Source: Treponema sp. OMZ 790 (GTDB lineage Bacteria > Spirochaetota > Spirochaetia > Treponematales > Treponemataceae). Taken from it: a stretch of 64,000 bases of DNA. This document shows positions 60,796 through 64,000 of this stretch, in pieces (positions within the stretch are counted from its first letter, which is position 1; the number at the start of each line of letters is the position of its first letter). The notes below the pieces were generated by a model that was not told the DNA's origin, searched no databases, and saw nothing but the letters and a program-made list of their open reading frames with translations. The stretch lies in the NCBI RefSeq assembly GCF_024181285.1, contig NZ_CP051201.1, forward strand, positions 2,728,001 through 2,792,000. Direction: 5' to 3'. The translations under genes and the position numbers were made by a program.

Positions 60796-60903
60796 GCCGT
60801 TTCGCAATGCTAATGAGAAACGGCATACTATAATTTGAGTTTTGCGCCTGCCGTAAAACTCGAAGTTGAAGCGGAAGACGCTATTTGTGTCTGTAGCTTC
60901 AAC
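60796..60903. repeat. Composite multi-hairpin element in the 60.8-kb leader
   Basis: Hairpins in series: GCCGTTTC (60796) with GAAACGGC (60817); GAGTTTT (60837) with AAAACTC (60855); GTTGAAGC (60865) with GCTTCAAC (60896). It is in the leader of the ABC gene at 58999-60738. The third module recurs at 63967-64000. Confidence 0.7.
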
Positions 60904-60933
60904 ACATCTCCTTAAAATTTAATTCTTAATTCC

Positions 60934-61956
60934 TCATTCTTTCCTCAAAACGTCCATATCAAGATCAAGATGTCCGCCTGAGCTTATGAGTGATTTTTTG
61001 CAGACGGCGGTAAAGCCCGCTTTGATGCCTGCTTCCCGTACAGCATCTTTTATCATTTCCATATCGGCACCCCTTAACCGCTGCGGCATCCACGAAACTA
61101 CCATAGTCCACGGTGCACTGTAGTCTTTTTCGATACCGTCCGATATGCAAATAAACATGCCGCCGGGATTTAATGCCGTGTATATTTTTTTCATAAACTC
61201 GTCAATGCAGGTTTTAGCCGCATACACGGAGTTTGAAGAAAAAATCAAATCGTAGTCCGTGCCGATTTCTTCTTTTGTAAAATCGCCGCACATAATCGAA
61301 GTCTGCTTTTGCATGCCGGTAAGCTCTATTGATTTTTCTATAACCGGACGCATAGTAGGCATATCGTACAGAACGAGACTCATATCGGGATTTTCCTTTG
61401 CAAGATTCAGCATATAGAGCCCCGCACCGCAGCCTAAGTCGATTACCTTTTTTGCTTTTTGTACACCTTCAATTTCGCTTAAGGCGGCTTTGACATGCGT
61501 TGCATTGTAGCCGGATTGCACGGCGCGCATAAGGTTCCCCATTGCAGCAAAATCAAATCCGCCGTCCTGCTTGGCGGAAGTATCTTGTGCCTGCGGTTCC
61601 TTTTGTAAAAGCGGTGTTATATCTTCCGGAAAGGAGCCGCCCATATCCGTACCAAAATACTCAAGTACGGGGCCTGCATAATAATCGCTTTCTTTTAAAA
61701 GGTATTTATCCGTATATGCACAATTGCGGTACCGATTCCCGTCTTTTGTTAGGTAGCCTAAAGAAAGAAGTGTTTGCAAAAAAATTTCTGTATTTTCCCG
61801 ACTCCAGCCTTTTTTCTCCGCTAGCTGCCCGCTGTCCTGCAGCGTCTTTAACTCATCAAAAACGCCGAGCCGCAACGCATTCATAATAATCTTCGGCACC
61901 GGCGAATAGTACGGCATTTCCAGTACTTCTCTTAAAAAATCGTCTTCGGTTTTCAT
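60934..61956 (-). CDS. SAM-dependent methyltransferase, O-methyltransferase type
   Basis: A 340-residue protein in the two-domain plan of O-methyltransferases. A winged-helix dimerisation part covers residues about 20-95 (LRLGVFDELKTLQDSGQLAE, then TEIFLQTLLSLGYLTKDGNR). The Rossmann part has motif I KVIDLGCGAGLYMLNLAKEN near residue 170, motif II YDMPTM, then FSSNSVYAAKTC and LNPGGMFIC. The substrate is unknown. It lies between two ABC half-transporter genes, 25 bases from the upstream one. It might modify the exported compound or a self-protection target; that is inference. Confidence 0.85.
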   Translation of the reverse strand: MKTEDDFLREVLEMPYYSPVPKIIMNALRLGVFDELKTLQDSGQLAEKKGWSRENTEIFLQTLLSLGYLTKDGNRYRNCAYTDKYLLKESDYYAGPVLEYFGTDMGGSFPEDITPLLQKEPQAQDTSAKQDGGFDFAAMGNLMRAVQSGYNATHVKAALSEIEGVQKAKKVIDLGCGAGLYMLNLAKENPDMSLVLYDMPTMRPVIEKSIELTGMQKQTSIMCGDFTKEEIGTDYDLIFSSNSVYAAKTCIDEFMKKIYTALNPGGMFICISDGIEKDYSAPWTMVVSWMPQRLRGADMEMIKDAVREAGIKAGFTAVCKKSLISSGGHLDLDMDVLRKE

Positions 61957-61981
61957 AGCTATCTCATTCCCGATTCACAAG

Positions 61982-63944
61982 TTAAGCATTCGCCGCCAGT
62001 TTCCAGCTGATACCCGATTGGAAGTTATTCCACATTTTGGTGTACGTGCCGCCCTTTGCCGAAAGCTCCGCGTGGGTTCCGCTTTCTTCGATTTTACCGT
62101 TATTGATAACGCAGATTTTGTCCGCATTCACAATAGAAGAAAGGCGGTGGGCAATCATAATGACGGTTTTGTTTTTAAGCAGCTGACTGAACGTCTTTTT
62201 GATTTTATGCTCGTTTTCCGCATCGGCAAAACTGGTAGCTTCGTCCAGCACGACAATGGGAGCGTCCTGTAAAAGGGCGCGGGCAACGGCAAGCCGCTGG
62301 GCTTCTCCGCCTGAAACATACGTCCCCTTGGTGCCGTATACAGTGTCTATGCCGTCCGGAAGTTTTTCGATAATGTCCATACACTCGGCTTTTTCAAGCA
62401 CGGCAAGCACTTCTTCGCGTGTTGCGTCTTTTTTGCCGTAGCGGATATTTTCAAAAATGCTTTCGTTAAAAAGCTTGTTTTCCTGAAACACAAAGCTGAT
62501 AAGGTGCATAAGGTCATCAGTTTTGATATTCTTAATGCTCACGCCGCCGATGGTAATTTCCCCCGAATCGAGCTCCCAAAAGCGTCCGAGCAAATTGACT
62601 AACGTTGTCTTTCCTCCGCCCGAAGGCCCTACAAGGGCGGTAAGCGTATGTTCGGGAAGGTTAAGCGATATACCGTCAATCGCTTTTTTGAATGAGATGC
62701 AGGCTTTTTCCGATTGACCGTCTGCCCGCTCCTGTTCCGCCTTTCCGCCGCTTCCCTTTGAGTCCGCCGCCGTATTTGCGGTTTTTTCTTCCGTATTCTC
62801 ACCCTTTGTGCCTTGCGCCGTGCTTTCGGCACTTTCTTTATAAGAGAACACAACATCTTTAAAAGCAATATCGAACCTTTGCGGCATAACGGACTTTTCA
62901 GGCTCCGGAGCGGCTTTTTCGTTTAAAATAGCCTCGATACGGTTTAAGGCATCGCCGCCTTGCATATTCAAACTGGAGCCGTACATGATTTTTATCATCA
63001 TATTAAACATCACCGGCGAAAGTGAAAGATAGAAAATAAAGCCGTATAAAAACTTTGCATAGCCTTCACCTTGGATTGCCGTTCCTGCAAAATAACGGCA
63101 GCCGGTACCAAAAGACAAAGCCCGCTTTTAAGAGTGCAAGAAAAATCGAATAGCCGTTTTCCCAGCTCATCGAATATTTTAAAACATAATCGCGGTAATT
63201 CACAATTGAAGTATAAAAGTCCTTAAAACGGTGTACCGATTGATTAAAGGTTTTTACCACCGAAATGCCGCGGATATACTCGGTTCCCGCACTGTTCATT
63301 TTTTCGAGGGCATTTTCGTAGTTTTCCATAAAGCCCATTTTTCGTCCCTTTGCCATCATTGCCCCTTGCAATATGAAGGCAATAACGAGCGGCAAAAACG
63401 AAATGAGCCCGAAGCGCCAATCAAAAAAGAACATCAAAAATAAAACGGCAATGGGCGTTACCGCATTTTGTACGACATCGGGAAGCATGTGCGCGATAAG
63501 CCCTTCAAGCGAATGGACGTTTTTTTCAAAGACCTTGCGTACCGAACCGCTTGCATGTGTTGTGTGCCAGCCGACCGGAAGGCGCGCAAAGGTATCCGTC
63601 AAGCGCATATTTAAATTCCCCATCAGATTGAAGGCGGTAATATGCGAACACATCAGTGCGCCGAAATACAAAAGAAAGCCCGCCGCAGCCGCACCAAGAG
63701 CGATAAGCCCGTAGATAACCATTTGCTCCGCATCAACCTCAGTCCCCGCCGTATATGCCGAAATAATGCCGCGCAGTACGTAAAACACCACCGCATACGG
63801 AATAAGCAGTGCAAGAGTGCTTAAAGCCGACAAAAAAAGCGACAAATAAATAAAGGGCTTGTGCTTTCCCGCATAGGCTAAAATGCGGCTTACAACCCCA
63901 GCCTGCTTCACCTTCTTAGGCGAACTTTTTTCATTTTTGCTCAT
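61982..63944 (-). pseudogene. ABC transporter ATP-binding/permease gene with frameshift
   Basis: The 5' part (63944 to 63066) gives the membrane domain from MSKNEKSSPKKVKQAGVVSR to ALLKAGFVF and then goes out of frame to a stop. The 3' part (from about 63115 to 61982) continues in another frame with GEGYAKFLYGFIFYLSLSPV and the ATPase domain: Walker A GPSGGGKTTLVNLL, signature VSGGEAQRLAVARA, Walker B IVVLDEATSFADAE, H-loop IAHRLSS. One extra base in the TTTT run (plus-strand 63110-63113) would explain it. The ATPase part carries a roughly 45-residue Ala/Glu/Lys-rich insertion before the Walker A. AAAGGAGT precedes the start. Confidence 0.8.
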
Positions 63945-63966
63945 ATATACTCCTTTCAAACTCAAA

Positions 63967-64000
63967 GTTGAAGCGGAAGACACCATTTGTGTCCGCAGAT
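63967..64000. repeat. Composite hairpin module, cut by the window end
   Basis: GTTGAAGCGGAAGACACC and following bases match the third module of the 60.8-kb element (60865-60903) with few changes. The closing arm lies beyond the window. It is the leader of the frameshifted ABC gene, so both transporter genes have such a leader. Confidence 0.6.

Overview
The window looks like chromosome from an oral, amino-acid-fermenting spirochaete of the Treponema denticola group. The grounds are a low-GC genome, genes for the glycine reductase C component next to a selenocysteine thioredoxin, tryptophanase, a stand-alone glutamate formimidoyltransferase, several methyl-accepting chemotaxis proteins, and an ECF S component of the Treponema/Streptococcus type. 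The species is inferred from gene content only.

Layout. 1-13.9 kb is mostly core: the end of an ABC exporter, RNase Y, a thioredoxin whose active site is read through an in-frame UGA, grdD-grdC, uppP, ftsK, pncB, a diguanylate cyclase, pepA, and a CDP-alcohol phosphatidyltransferase behind a TetR gene with a perfect palindromic operator. 14-20 kb is an accessory island of small unrecognised proteins that resemble orphan immunity genes, with truncated relics of the same genes scattered in and around it. 20-32 kb carries two chemoreceptors, a nucleoside phosphorylase, acetyltransferases, a ParB-like protein, a DNA glycosylase-like protein, ftcD, an ATC-hydrolase-like gene and tnaA.

32-43.8 kb is a rearranged zone. 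It holds a collapsed AAA/DUF4143 gene, a PIN toxin-antitoxin pair bracketed by a 29-bp direct repeat, a beta-propeller/MerR/SDR operon and a near-identical second copy missing the SDR, a DUF2807 lipoprotein, two Rpn-type nuclease genes with relics, a 23-bp tandem repeat and several hypothetical genes. 43.9-50.9 kb is a TetR-controlled operon pairing a heterodimeric ABC transporter with a complete ECF module (A-A, T, S). 50.9-58.7 kb holds sbcCD, a third chemoreceptor-like protein and a GntR/ABC-2 operon. 58.7-64 kb holds an ABC exporter pair around a methyltransferase gene; one exporter half has a frameshift.

The most distinctive signal not explained by genes is a family of composite intergenic elements, each a series of hairpins. 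The order and some loops are conserved but stem sequences differ between copies. They sit at about 25.4, 35.3, 39.9, 41.3, 58.9, 60.8 and 63.97 kb. One interrupts the 5' end of an Rpn gene, and two different versions occupy the same leader position downstream of an identical MerR-type promoter. Apart from the selenoprotein, this is the best candidate in the window for something undescribed.
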